NCBI RefSeq assembly: GCF_029784155.1
Contig: NC_073693.1
Coordinates: 154,663,442 to 154,727,441, forward strand
Length of the DNA: 64,000 nt
Source: Uranotaenia lowii
Lineage: Eukaryota > Arthropoda > Insecta > Diptera > Culicidae
Reading direction: 5' to 3'
Position numbers and translations under genes: made by a program. Numbering within the stretch: position 1 is the first letter of the stretch; the number at the start of each line of letters is the position of its first letter. Of the stretch, positions 42,946 through 55,622 are shown piece after piece. The notes beneath the pieces are model-generated. The model ran no database searches and had not been told where the DNA came from. It worked only from the letters and a program-made list of their open reading frames with translations.

Positions 42946-44000
42946 CTGCGGGAAACACGAGCACATCTTGAAAGGACATTACGACGAATGTTGGCATGGT
43001 ATTTGGTGTTGTTGGTTTTCTGTTTGATTTTCGATATTTTTTGATTTTTTTTTCCTCTCTTCAAGTCAAGTTTTTCGATGGTCCGGGTGTTTTTAAATGA
43101 ACTGGGATAGTTGGAAGACTTTTTCTCAGGTTTTTTGGAGAAAAATCTTTGAACGTATCCCGACTAAGGTGGTACCAAAATAATAATTCTACCTGGCATA
43201 TCTAAAGCTAGTAAAAATGTACGATATGAACTGAAGAACATCAAACTGTTGGTTTTCTCAATGGACGAATCGATATCCACTTAAATGCTACATAAAGAAA
43301 CATATAAAAACCATCAACATGGATACAAAATCTAGCAAAAATGGTAAAACATCACGCGCCCACCTTAATGGTATCGGCAAGATTTTCATTCGGAATGTTT
43401 TATCATTTTGACGTGTAGAAAATCAGAAAACAAAAGACGGTTATATAGAAATTACAGAAAAGTATAAAACATCTATTTAACACAACGAAAGGACCTCAGC
43501 AAATATCGAACGAAAATCTTTACGATGAGAATCGCTGATTTGCAGTCGCTGCAAACGAATTACCCGAACTCAATCGTGGTGTGTGATTTAAGATAAAAAA
43601 TACATCCAATAATCGCAAAACTAGCAGAAATCCAAAAGATTAAACATAGACGAGTAAAACAACTAGAAATTTGGTTGGTTTCTGTGGCTGTTCAAGTTTC
43701 GGTTTTCTATTGTTCTGGTGCTTCTGGTGTGAGTTTTGTCACTCTTCAGTGAGCCGAATGAACGGTTCGGATCCGAACCGAAAAAACCGACCGTTTCCGA
43801 AGACACTCGTGTCGAAGCCGAACGTCCGAAATTTCGGTTCTTCCAATCGGCTGAAGGTGCTCAGTTTTTTTCCGTTGAAATATCAGAGTGAGGTTGTGAG
43901 AAGTGGAGGGGTGTCGGTTGTTTTTTTTTCTGTTTTCCAATTGTTTTGATTCATTTGTTGCTAGTTCGATTAGCGCACTTTCAGGCGTTCTGATGCTTAC
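42946..44000 (-). other. bru3 intron
   Basis: It begins with donor GTAAGC (44000-43995) and ends with acceptor GCAG at 42946-42949. It contains no recognised repeat or gene. Open frames such as 43671-43949 show no protein similarity. Confidence 0.9.
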
Positions 44001-44078
44001 CTTCACGTTGTGCTGGTGCAATGGCGGCTATCGGTTGTGGTATGGCTTGCGGAAATTGTCCATAGACGGCTGGGTAGG
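44001..44078 (-). CDS. bru3: bru3/CELF exon, proline/alanine linker before RRM3
   Basis: The 78-nt exon lies between acceptor TTTAACAG and donor GTAAGC. It encodes [20 protein letters not shown] then PAQRE, with a split Ala codon at the start and a split Gly codon at the end. The YPAVYGQ..QA.PQP...QRE pattern is the conserved end of the CELF linker that directly precedes [13 protein letters not shown]. Reading phase is continuous with the next exon. Further 5' exons (RRM1, RRM2) are not found in the window and should lie beyond 64000. Confidence 0.93.
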
Positions 44079-46475
44079 CTGTTAAATTTACAAATTTACA
44101 ATCAAAAAACAAATATACATCAACAACACACATTTATCGAAAAAGTAATTAGATGGAATAATTTCGGGAAAACAAAGCTAGGCTAATTTGATTATATAGA
44201 GCGGTTAGATTTTTTTTTTCTAAAGCTTAAGAAATTTCTAGTCTACAAATCCATTTGTTTCTACATTGACAACATTTTTGTTTTAATTGCTTAAACTAGG
44301 CATAAATTCTTCCAAAAAAAAATCTTTCCGTAAAAAGATGCTTAAAAAACAAACAAAAAAATATAGGCCCGTCGATCGTCTGCGTAATCAGAACGTAACA
44401 CTAAAGCAATTAACAAAACACGAGAAAACAGGGAGCGAAACCTTTATGTCCCGTCTTTGGGTGGAAAATGTAGCACCATTTGTTATCCCAATCGCATAAA
44501 TATTGTTTACGAGTTGCGATCTTGCCAGTTGTGTGAACGGCGTCGTCGTCGTCGTCGTCGTTGTCTTCGTTGCATGTGGGTGGGTAAATTGAGCCAATCG
44601 GAAATTGGAAAAACTTGGCAGAAGCGAACGGAAAAATAAAAGAGTAAACTGAAACGGGCTAGATCGCCAGACAACATTGGACCGAGAAGGAAAAAAAAAA
44701 GGAAACACGGGTCGAGAGAAACCACCGACTGGATGGGTCAAGTTATGGCTCCTATTTTTCATCGAGAATGCAATTTATTGCAAATTCGGAGGAAAAGGCT
44801 GGTCGCCAACAAGACGATGGGTTCGCCTGGAGAAGTTTCGTGAAAAAAATGGCTACTCATGAAATATTAAACTGTGACCCGAATAATGGATGCAATAGCC
44901 CTTATGTTTTTTTAGAGGAAAACATGTGCATTATTAGTATCAACAATAAACAACTGTTTTGGAGCAACTTAAAGATCACTTAGCAAAAAATTTTTTGCCT
45001 GGAGATTTACGTTTAAAAATCACGTTCTATTGACATTGAAGAAAACTTCTAATTTTTTGACTTTAATCTGTTATGGTTCATTAAAAATTAATGTTTTTCT
45101 AAGAAAATTTCAATTATAGGTTCTAATTTTACGGTTGATGGTATTGATGGCTGGTTGGCCTCAGCCATAACTTCGAAACTTGATTTGGATTTAGCCTTAT
45201 CAGAGCTTTGTTGTTATGGCAAAAACGAATATTTGGTGGTTGAAATTTAAATTTTACCCGAAAAATAATAATACCAAAAATCCACAATAAATCCGGTAAG
45301 TCTTTAAAACTATTCAAAATTATGTTGCATTCATTGAACAAGTAACTTGGTTGAATTCAAAGCTTCGGACATAAGAATCAGAGCACAGAAATATGATACA
45401 AAAATATTACACCAGATTTCAAAAGAATTTGAATCCGAATCCTAAAGGAATATCTAAGCAGATCAGAAATTACCCATGATTAATGCAGGTTTAGCAAAAT
45501 GATAATATTTGTATTATTTTCATCTTAACTCAAATTTCAATTCTTTATTTTTAATAGAAGAGTTGATTGAAAAATTTCTCTGTAAAATCTTAAATTAAAA
45601 AAAAAACCCATTTCCAGATAATCACATTAAGGACCGCGAAGAAATATAGCCCCAAAAACACTGAAATTTGGCATTTTCTATATTAAAAACCACTGGACCA
45701 AATTCTATAAATTTACTATCTTTGAGTTATCGAAAGTGTTGTACACAATTTGTAAGATGAAGTTTCTCTATAAAATGTATCACATTTGAGTTATGCTTCT
45801 TAGTGAAACGCTCCCGCGCCAAGCGAAAAAATGAGATTTCTCCTAATTAGTCCGCAATGTGTTTAGAGACTTTATTCAATATAGATAGTTGATGAGTGAA
45901 CTGAATTTAATTTACCAAAAATTATTATTTTTTTCAAGAGTGCCGGTGATGAATGTCAAAAATTAAATCATATTTGTAATCGGAATTCTTCCTACAAAAG
46001 TTTATTTTTGAATTTCACAATAATAACTTTTTATCTTAATAATACAACATGTTCAATTCATTATCATATGCTTAGAGAGACAAAGTTCAGGTTGAAAAAT
46101 TGGTGATTTCTTAAATGATCAATAAGAAACTGATAAAAACAGAAAAAAGGAAGTTCCACGTTTAGCTGTAAATTTTGAAAGAAGCACTTCAAAAGCGTTG
46201 AATTTTTAGCTTTAAAGTTGCAACTTGTAACCATTTTTGGAACTTTTCATCGAATGACTTAAAAATCATGATGGATTCAAAAAAAAGAAAATTAAAAAAA
46301 AATTAAACGTTTATAAACTTGTAATTATGAATTATATACCTAGTTAAAAATTTCCTGCTTTGAATATTTTTTTCACCGTAACTTGAAATATTTACCAGGA
46401 AAAAGGGTTGAAACTGTGTTTTTTCTTATTAATTTTTTTTTAAGATAATGGTTAAAAATTAAAAAACAAAAATAA
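44079..46475. other. Probable bru3 intron, no genes recognised
   Basis: It has a CGT microsatellite at 44535-44560 and otherwise AT-rich sequence. No exon with flanking splice sites and CELF similarity was found. Confidence 0.45.
44535..44560 (+). repeat. (CGT)n microsatellite
   Basis: There are about seven to eight CGT triplets followed by imperfect repeats (TTGTCTTCGTTG). It gives runs of Arg or Thr codons in shadow frames. Confidence 0.85.
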
Positions 46476-48216
46476 TTTGAAATTAATTTTTACGGCCTTA
46501 TCGGTGAAAGTTATGTTCTCATAGTGAGAACATTTCAAGAATTGAAAATTATAGATGGATAGAAGAAGATTAGAAGAAAATTATAGGTGTTGAAATGAGC
46601 GGGTAGAATTTTTTAAGAAGCATTTTCACCACATACTTAACTTTTGTTCAATCACGGATCAACTATTTTGAAATGTTAGGATCGGACAGGGTTGAGTCTA
46701 ACACAACACAATAGTTGATCTTGCGTGGTTCGCACCGCGAAACTTGCAGTGCGAACGAACAAAAGGAAAGCATGTGGTCGCTCTGAAAAGCTCCCGTAAA
46801 CAGTACAACGGTTCTATCGACGTCAGACTTGTACCGGTTGTTATCTTTGCGAGCGATCCAATCGGGTTTGATTGTTTTCGCTTCGGTCGATAGGGTGGTA
46901 CAGACTGGCTATCGATGCAAAGAACAACGTTTTTGATTTTTTATTAGTCAAATTTTAATTTTATTAATTAAGATTAATCACCGTGATTTATGTTTTGAAA
47001 TTAATTTTTACGGCCTTATCGGTGAAAGTTATGTTCTCATAGTGAGAACATTTCAAGAATTGAAAATTATAGATGGATAGAAGAAGATTAGAAGAAAATT
47101 ATAGGTGTTGAAATGAGCGGGTAGAATTTTTTAAGAAGCATTTTCACCACATACTTAACTTTTGTTCAATCACGGATCAACTATTTTGAAATGTTAGGAT
47201 CGGACAGGGTTGAGTCTAACACAACACAATAGTTGATCTTGCGTGGTTCGCACCGCGAAACTTGCAGTGCGAACGAACAAAAGGAAACCGAAGCGAAAAC
47301 AATCAAACCCGATTGGATCGCTCGCAAAGATAACAACCGGTACAAGTCTGACGTCGATAGAACCGTTGTACTGTTTACGGGAGCTTTTCAGAGCGACCAC
47401 ATGCTTTCCTTTTGTTCGTTCGCACTGCAAGTTTCGCGGTGCGAACCACGCAAGATCAACTATTGTGTTGTGTTAGACTCAACCCTGTCCGATCCTAACA
47501 TTTCAAAATAGTTGATCCGTGATTGAACAAAAGTTAAGTATGTGGTGAAAATGCTTCTTAAAAAATTCTACCCGCTCATTTCAACACCTATAATTTTCTT
47601 CTAATCTTCTTCTATCCATCTATAATTTTCAATTCTTGAAATGTTCTCACTATGAGAACATAACTTTCACCGATAAGGCCGTAAAAATTAATTTCAAAAC
47701 ATAAATCACGGTGATTAATCTTAATTAATAAAATTAAAATTTGGCTAATAAAAAATCAAAAACGTTGTTCTTTGCATCGATAGCCAGTCTGTACCACCCT
47801 ATCGACCGAAGCGAAAACAATCAAACCCGATTGGATCGCTCGCAAAGATAACAACCGGTACAAGTCTGACGTCGATAGAACCGTTGTACTGTTTACGGGA
47901 GCTTTTCAGAGCGACCACATGCTTTCCTTTTGTTCGTTCGCACTGCAAGTTTCGCGGTGCGAACCACGCAAGATCAACTATTGTGTTGTGTTAGACTCAA
48001 CCCTGTCCGATCCTAACATTTCAAAATAGTTGATCCGTGATTGAACAAAAGTTAAGTATGTGGTGAAAATGCTTCTTAAAAAATTCTACCCGCTCATTTC
48101 AACACCTATAATTTTCTTCTAATCTTCTTCTATCCATCTATAATTTTCAATTCTTGAAATGTTCTCACTATGAGAACATAACTTTCACCGATAAGGCCGT
48201 AAAAATTAATTTCAAA
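46476..48216. mobile_element. 1.74-kb near-perfect palindrome of the ATCGGTGAAA family
   Basis: Both arms share one axis at 47346. Position pairs 46494/48198, 47012/47680 and 47274/47418 all sum to 94692. Arms of about 810 bp flank a 117-bp spacer (47288-47404). A single mismatch was noticed (TTAGTCAAA versus TTTGGCTAA). Each arm contains two copies of the terminal block (GGCCTTATCGGTGAAAGTTA, AGATGGATAGA, GAAGAAAATTATAGGTGTTG), plus one full copy of the spacer. One element therefore sits symmetrically inside another of the same family. There is no coding: open frames such as 47233-47511 arise from the repeat. Confidence 0.9.
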
Positions 48217-48469
48217 ACATAAATCACGGTGATTAATCTTAATTAACAAAAATAATTTTTTAAAAAATAATTCAAAAAAAAAATTAAGTGGCTTGACTAT
48301 GAAATGCGATGAACTCATTTGAAAATAAAAAAAACTATTATTTTTCTCAATGAAAACTTTTTACCTTTTTATGTACTAATTATTTATTAATAAAATTATA
48401 TTAATATATAATGAAAACAGCATTTTCGAGCTTATATTTATTTTGTAGATTTTGGCGTCCTGAACTCGA

Positions 48470-48849
48470 ATAGGTATCAAGGTTGCGAAATCACAGAAAA
48501 ATTTTTAATTTCACAGAATTTTGTGAAAATTTTCGTCACAGAATCTGTGTCACAGAACACAGAATTCTAAGAATATTCACAGATTTCACAGAATTTGAAA
48601 ATTATGGACGTATTTTTTAAAAATTCAATTCTTTATGTCATTAGAAAATTTTTGTAATTATCTTTGGATGGAAAAAATATGATAAAACTGGTGATGTTAA
48701 TTGATTTTTAAAGAATATGAAAAAAAAAACGCAATTTGACATGATTTTTGAATGAAATTAATGGAAAAAGCATCACAGAAAACCGTCAAAGAATTTTTGG
48801 GTAAAATCACAGAAAAACAGAATTTTTTTTCGGCAACCTTGATAGGTAT
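48470..48849. mobile_element. hAT-type MITE rich in TCACAGAA, 8-bp target duplication
   Basis: The 364-bp element (48478-48841) begins CAAGGTTGC and ends GCAACCTTG. It is flanked by ATAGGTAT at 48470-48477 and 48842-48849. The interior repeats TCACAGAATTT-like words in one orientation on the left and again on the right. The 8-bp duplication and CA...TG ends place it with hAT MITEs. There is no transposase. Confidence 0.85.
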
Positions 48850-49435
48850 ACAGATTTTGTCAATCGCCTCTTGTTTTGGTGATAAATAGTTTTAAAATGT
48901 AATAATTTTTAGAATTTAAAATGTAATCAACGTTGAGTAAAATCAATCATTGATAACTGATGAACATACAAATGGAGAGAAGAAATCTGATTCGGAATTT
49001 GTTTATTATATTTAATTAATGAGGAAACATATTTTGATCATGATGGCGTTGAAAGATAAAAAATTAAATTTTACAGTTTTTAAAAATTGGAAAGATACCA
49101 TAAAAAGTATTTCTAACATAAACTCTCTTTTTTCGCAGAAGTTAAAATTTAATAATGAATAGAAAACTTTTATTAAAAAAATGTAATGGTTTGAAGTTTT
49201 GTCAAAAAAGTTTTGAATTTTCTCAAATGATTTTTACATTTCTTTTTAAAGTTATTTGGTGGCCTTATGTTATTTAACAGAACTTTTAAGTGTCAATATG
49301 ACTTGACTTGTAACTTTAATCAGGTGCATCTAAATAAAACAATTACTTCGAAGACCCAATGAATCCTTGAATTTTAATAAGGCATCATTACTTTTTTTAT
49401 GAACGCACTCTGAAAGCCCAGGATAAAAAACTTCC
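48850..49435. other. AT-rich stretch, nothing recognised
   Basis: No coding similarity, RNA gene or repeat end is seen. Confidence 0.4.
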
Positions 49436-49439
49436 AAAT

Positions 49440-50815
49440 CAGACCTCAAGTGTCAATTTGACACTCCCCGCTATATTTTTCTTGTTTCTCGACCGTTTTT
49501 TACAAAATTTATAGTTTGGGAAACCTTGTAACGTAACTCAAATATGTTTCTCGAACATTATTCACCTACAACACTTAATTTTTCCGTTATTCAAAGTCTA
49601 TGAAAAAAAATCGAAAAAACCGTGCTTCGGAAAAAAGACTGTAGATCAGCTATGGAATGCTCGAAAATAATTTCACTTAGTGTACAAGAAAGTTGAAATT
49701 AGAAGCAAATTTTTTAAGATAATGACCACAAAAAATTTGAAGAAGGTGTAAAATCCGTACTTTTCAATCAACAAACCGTCAAAATTATTGCTCAAGTCAC
49801 ACCAGATACAATTTGAAAAAAAAAGGATTGAAAAGTTGACGTAATTTGGCACATTTTTAAATTTTAAGATAGTCAAAAAAACGCAGAAATTTAAACGAAT
49901 TTAACGAATTTCGCCAATTTGCAATTTTTTCAAATTTTTTAAAATTTCTTGCATTATTACACAATTTTTCACTGTTTTTTGAGTATATTAACTCAAGATT
50001 TCCACAATGCATTTTTATTCAACGTTGAACGTTCCCTACACTCGTTTTTATCTGCGCCAAAAACGCTAAACCTCTCTAACTTTTTCTAATTTGAAACCGA
50101 CGGGTGAGCAAAAACAGACACAAACGCGAGCGTCCGCGTAAATTATCTGGATTTAGTTTTGGTTTTATATTTATCATATTTTTGAAAAGTATCGCAGCGC
50201 TTTTGTAGTTACACCACTAGAATTGGTATGAAATTGGCTTTCTAGTGAATATAAATTAATTGCGGAAATCTTTTATTTAATCTACACAAAATCCACTGCA
50301 AATTGATAAATAGTTCGAAAAACAGCTAATTTTAAATATTCGTTAAAAATTCTATTTTTTGTATTTTGACAATCTTAAAATGCAAAAAATGGGCCAAATT
50401 ACGCCAACTTTTGAATCCTCTTTCCAAAATTCATTTGGTGTGACTTTAATAGTTTTGACGATTCATTAATTGAAAAATTAGGATTTTACACCACATTTAA
50501 CAATTTTTAAGTTTTTTTAAGATTATAATCTTAAAAAATCTAAAATAAACATATCCTTAAGTGCAACGTTAATATTTGAGCATTTCTTTGCTAGTGTGCG
50601 GTCTTTTTCCAGAAGCATGTTTTTTTGGATTTTTTTCTTAGCCTATGAATAACGGAAAATTAGAATGTGGTAGGTGAATAATGTCTTAGAAACAAATTTG
50701 AGCGTCACAAGGTTTTCAAAACAATAAAAATTTTCAAAAATCGGTTGAGGGACAAGATAGAAATATGTACTGGTTTTCGTCAGGAGTTTCAAATTGACAC
50801 TCCAAGTACTATAAC
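49440..50815. mobile_element. Old foldback element with diverged 450-bp arms
   Basis: The left arm 49440-49890 and right arm 50350-50800 are diverged inverted copies. GTCAATTTGACACTCC pairs with the inverse of GGAGTTTCAAATTGACACT. ATTATTCACCTAC pairs with GTAGGTGAATAAT, TTTCCGTTATTCA with TGAATAACGGAAA, and GTAATTTGGCAC with GGGCCAAATTAC. The loop is about 450 bp with a slightly GC-richer core near 50090-50150. Many substitutions and indels suggest old age. There is no coding. Confidence 0.7.
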
Positions 50816-53740
50816 GGGTAAACATTTCAAGGACGGATGAGGGCACAAAAAAAATTGAAACAAGAACTGGTTTCTTAAAGAATATTTTATATTAGAAAAA
50901 TTTTGTAATGCAAATTTGAAATTAGTAGTAATGGTTGGCATCAAATTTTGAACTTGTTTGGTTAAAATTCTTCAAGAAAAACCTATTCTAAAGACGAGGT
51001 AGGGTTTTTTGTTGTATCAAGATTTGAGTTTCAATACAAAAGGTTTATTGAATTGCAAACCGATATTTACAATCAAAATAAGTATCAATGTGGAATCATC
51101 GTATAGTGTCTTAAAATGGAATCTCTTATGCATTGAACGATTAAGGACTAAATTCCGCAGGAGGCGATCTAATTTTCTGCCATGTTTATCAACACTTAGA
51201 TATTTTTAAACTCCTTTTGGGAAAAATTAACTTCACATAACTACGGTAAATTTATTTCTGGAACTGGAGCTTTCACACGGCCTCGTTGTTGACTGGAATA
51301 AATACTTTTGTTCCTTAAACTGAAATCCATAAATAAGATTCATAAATTCTTTGAATTTTTGAAATACAATTGTTATGCGAGTAAGTTTTATAGATAACTT
51401 TTTAGGTGAAATAAGTTTGATGCAAATCCAATTTATCTCATGAATTATGTGCGTAGCGTGTTCTGAAACGCAAACCCAAAACCTCAACTGAACCTAGAAA
51501 AGCATTTTCAACACCAGAGAGCAGGCAAATTCGAATCCAATAAAAACGCTCCAGAAAATTGCTCCTTCGATAAGCATCGGGTGCCAAAAGTCGTTTCGAA
51601 TGAGTGTTTTTTTTTGTGTAGAAATTCTTTTTCCGATTTCGTTTTTTTCTCATAGTTGCTCCTTACATTCATAGTGTCGTCCATACATACATATTTCCAC
51701 CCTCCGCGCGCCGTTGATTTGCAAGAAGATTTATTCACTAGATCGATACTTATTACCTTGAAACTTGTTCATAGAGACAGATGCTCTCTCGATATGTTGT
51801 GTATATTCCCATTTACGACCCCCAACCCGTATGTGCTTTGGTCCCGTTTGGGCGCATAGGTTTTTGTTGCCAAAAGTTATGATCTCGTTTCGTTTCGTTT
51901 CGTTTGGGTTTTCGATTCGATTCGTTTCGGGGGATTCTGGTTTTTTTTCGGCACCTTTCTCATTGCCCTCTGGGCCATTTGTTTTGGCAAGGCCCTGCTG
52001 CCGCCACATGAGACCATACGAGAATGCGAGGACCAGAATACCGGGCGTCCGGATCTGGGTCCCAGTTTATCATGGTAGACCAAGAGAGAGCTGATGGTGC
52101 CCTGGTGGTACTTTTGGCTTGGAGCAGATTGTTGTGGCCCTAAACTTTGTTGGGTTTCCCGTAGGGTGTTTCGATGCCTTCAATTTCTATTTGGGTGGCG
52201 ACAGTGGAAATGTTTGTCCAATTTTTTCGGTGAACCACCTCAGGGATAGTGATATTTTTTCTGGGGTGGTTGACCAAGCCGCCGGCTGCCATCCCGGGTG
52301 GATTTTTTCCACGATAGAATCGTTGGCTCTACCAAGATTCAGCTAGATGTTGTTTACGGTTACGAATTTTCCACTTCATTTAACAATACTTTTAGGCAAT
52401 TGGTTTTCTGAAGAGTAAATTATAACCTTTCGAAAGCTTAACGAGACACAACGTATGCTGCTGATAGTTTTAGGAAAATTTAGGAATAGGGCTATTTTAA
52501 GTGTGAAATTGATTTCACCTAAAAGTCCAACTCTTCTTTGAAAATAAATTGAAAACTCTTGGACCACTGCGAGCGATTTTATTCAAAACCAGGCCAATTT
52601 AATTTAAACTTTTGGACGGCATTACCAAGCAGCAAAACTAAAATGTCAACAAAAACCCTGCCTTATTCAATGTCTCCGCAAAGTTTCCGAATCCGATTCT
52701 TCTCGGTACGCACCGCACAAGAATGAGCATTTACTGTCATCGAGAGGGCGAAAAACTCTGAATTCGACTACAGCAGACACCAGTCCAGTCCGGACTGGAC
52801 AATTGGACACACACACTCTATTTGTCAAGGGCAAATATTGGAAGTCATCCATTCAACTTTTCGGTTGCTGACATTGTCCTGTATTGTCCCCCCTTCATTC
52901 AATACACTTTCCAAGTCCGAACCAGACGGCAATACAGGCAAATTTCAAGCGCTCTCCTGCTCCGGCACAAAGTCTAAGGTTTTATTGGGAATGAACAAAC
53001 CCCCCGCCCCCACACACAAATTTGATGTTTGATGTAATCGGAGCCAAATTGCTGTTCCGTCGTCGTCGTTCGATCCGTCCAGTCATCACCATTCATGTTG
53101 GGGGGACGCCGGACAAACGGTAAAATATCGAGCAGCTTGCTTTCATGTGTTTGGAAAATTCATTCAATCCCCAAATGAATTGTCCCCATCCATTGGATGC
53201 AGCAGTGGGGAGAACGTCGACTTTTGGGGGTTTCTCTCTTTTCTGTCTACCCTTGCATATCCGAAAGTTGGAGGGATATGATTCCCGATAATGTCGATGA
53301 CCAATGATTGGTGTGTACCGGTTGGTTTTGTCGAAATTAACATTCATGGACAGTGTTGCTACAGTGGAATTGTGGTGGTGTTGTAAAAAGCTGGAGTGAT
53401 TTTTGGGTTAAAAAGCATCCTTCAATTCTAAGGGTACCTTTGAAATAGACTCTCAAAACTGAATGAAAATTTGCGTTCAGCAAGATGGTTCAAATAGTGG
53501 ATATGTATGGATTTCGCAGCTTCAGGAACTCAAACATGTGCTTCCTCAAAAAAAAAATCTGTAAAATTTTAATATCAATTTTAACTCACGAGAAACTCAT
53601 TGTCTCACAACGACAGCCATGCTTCATGTTGATTTAGGCTTTTTGCTCGGAGAGATTAAATGTTAAGTGAAAGAATTAAAGAAGCGTTTCTTTTCCCTCA
53701 TTTTCTGACTTGGAGTTGGTGATTGGTAGGTATTTTGTGT
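50816..53740. other. Probable intron; unique, less AT-rich block at 51.5-53.4 kb
   Basis: From about 51500 to 53400 base composition becomes more balanced and no repeats are seen except short CGTTT repeats (51890-51910). There is an 18-bp perfect palindrome GTCCAGTCCGGACTGGAC near 52782. Several open frames exist but none shows a known domain or a plausible exon of CELF. It may hold regulatory sequence or an unrecognised untranslated exon. Confidence 0.3.
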
Positions 53741-54059
53741 AGCTTGAGCTTGCCAGATTGTCAGGTTTAAACCATACTTTCCTAGATATTGTCTCATATT
53801 TTAGGAAAAGTACGACCTGGGCCGGTTGCCCGGATTTGTCTGAAAATAGTCCGAATTTTGCCCGGATTCAAACCCTTAATTCGCAAAATCTAACAAAAAA
53901 AACTCAAATTAGTTAGGTAATATGATTTTCGATTTTTGAGTCCAAAACATATTTTTTAAGCAAGTTATAACAAAATATTTATGAACGGTTTTGAGGAAAC
54001 GATACGATACGAATACGATTTTGAATCTATTGAGTTATTCGGTGGGTTTGACCAAATTT

Positions 54060-54430
54060 GCCTGGATAGTGCCCAGATTTTTGGCTAACAATTTTGAAAT
54101 TAAATGCCCGGATTTTGCCAAGTTTTTAGATGAAATTGCCAGGATTTGCCCGGTCCGGATTCGCTCGAGAAAAATTCTGGCAACCTTAGTTTAGCTACAC
54201 TCTTTAATGTGGTGGATGATTAATCATTCAATTGAAGAGTGTAGCTAAACTAAACTAGCTACACTCTTTAATGTGGTGGATGATTAATCATTCAATTGAA
54301 GAGTGTAGCTAAACTAAGGTTGCAAGAATTTTTTCTCGAGCGAATCCGGACCGGGCGAATCCTGATAATTTTATCTAAAAACTTGGCAAAATCATGGCAT
54401 TTGATTTCAAAATTGTCGGCCAAAGAACCT
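54060..54430. repeat. Inverted arms around a tandemly doubled hairpin
   Basis: Arms 54060-54188 and 54313-54430 are inverted copies (for example TTGCCCGGTCCGGATTCGCT against its complement AGCGAATCCGGACCGGGCGA). Both end in AAGGTTGC or GCAACCTT at the inner side. Between them a 59-bp hairpin (TTTAGCTACACTCTT ... AAGAGTGTAGCTAAA) is present twice, at 54190-54248 and about 54255-54313, 64 bp apart. A further related but non-inverted segment lies at 54740-54850. Confidence 0.8.
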
Positions 54431-55580
54431 TTATATAGTTGTCAAAAATTTATCTCTGCTTTCAGTGCTAGTTTACCATCATTTTCGCGCCTTCTGCCTA
54501 ATTATTTCCAGTCCTCTGATTCATCTGTTGTATTTTTAGGCTACGTTTGGTCCTTCGAGCGATTGGCGCTAATCGATAAAGCGTTGCACCTGGCTGGCAA
54601 CGTCAAAATTGCGTGTCTCTTAACTTGAACAACACGATGTTCGGTGAAGGTGAAGGTAAAAGTTACGAGCTCCCTTCAAATCTTTGGATCATCTTTCAAG
54701 ATAAAAATGAGTAGAAGAAGCTCCACAGAATTTTTTCAGCACGTATCCGGGCCAGACAAACCGGGAAATTTTATATAAAAATCTGGCAAAATCCGGGCAT
54801 TTGATTTCAAAAGTAACGATCATAAGCCCGGGCAATATCCGGGCAAATTTTCTCAAAATGTACGAATTACTCAAAAAAAAATCAAGAAAAAAATTTAATT
54901 TTTTTTATCAAAACTCATTGACAGGTTTTGAATCGTACTTAAGGCTTTCAAAAAACTTTTCTTATAAATTTTATAAAACTTGCTTAAAAAATTTCATTTT
55001 GGAGGCGATCGTTGTATTTTTTTTTCGTTTAATTTGCCAAATAAAGTGAATAAATCCGGGCATTTTTCAATGAAATCCAGGAAATCGGGCCGAGCCGAAC
55101 GGTTCCCAAATTTTGTACTAAATATCCAGGCAAATCCGGATGAAACTGGGCAATCTGTCAACCTTACTCTAGAACTGACTGAAATGGAAAATATAAACTC
55201 GAAGAGTCTTCACAACATCGAAAAATGTACCCGCCATTCCAGATTGTTCGAGTTTGCCGGGATATTCTGTGAATATTAGTTTTGATTTTTGTGCCCAGTT
55301 ATGAATAATGTAGAGTTATGTAGGTACTCCAGAATAAACCAAAAAAAATATGATTAGAGCGCTTTGCTGTTGTGCTTCTACGAAAAATTAAAATTTGAAC
55401 TGATTTGCTCTCCTGTTTCTATTGAATTTATTTTTCGAATAGTGCTTGAATTTTACTTTGAATTACTCGGTAATTGCCAGAGTTAATTGCAAAATTTAGA
55501 ATCAAAAGCCTGGGTTTTGCCAGGTAAACCGGACAGTACGTTTTTACAAAAAAAAAAAAACCAGTAATAAACGGCAACTT
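54431..55580. other. Related repeat remnants rich in CCGGGCAAAT
   Basis: Phrases such as ATCCGGGC, CCGGGCAATATCCGGGC and CAGGCAAATCCGGAT recur between 54740 and 55160, ending near GTCAACCTTAC. They look like parts of the same element family as the arms at 54.06-54.43 kb. No genes are seen. Confidence 0.4.
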
Positions 55581-55586
55581 TGATCC

Positions 55587-55622
55587 CTGATGATGGTGTT
55601 AATAGACACCGAAACGTCGCAC
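55587..55622 (+). ncRNA. Second hammerhead-like core
   Basis: The order CTGATGA, T, GGTGT-loop-ACACC, GAAAC, ACGTC parallels the motif at 11013-11050 on the other strand. The core heptamer CTGATGA is the canonical hammerhead one. As in the first copy there is one extra T before stem II and a self-complementary ACGT in place of a closed stem III, which could pair only between two molecules. The strand-I bases around it pair poorly. No Penelope coding is adjacent. Confidence 0.3.

Noticed and set aside
42755..42997. 80-codon frame starting [12 protein letters not shown] upstream of the RRM3 exon
   Set aside because: The part before GCSISGPEG and after SKCFG reads through splice sites into introns. 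Only 42787-42945 is exonic.
47233..47511. 92-codon ORF in the palindrome
   Set aside because: It arises from inverted repeat sequence and is mirrored at 47194-47430. No protein similarity.
51765..52094. 109-codon ORF in the repeat-free intronic block
   Set aside because: No domain, no splice-site support, and the overlapping opposite-strand frames are equally open.
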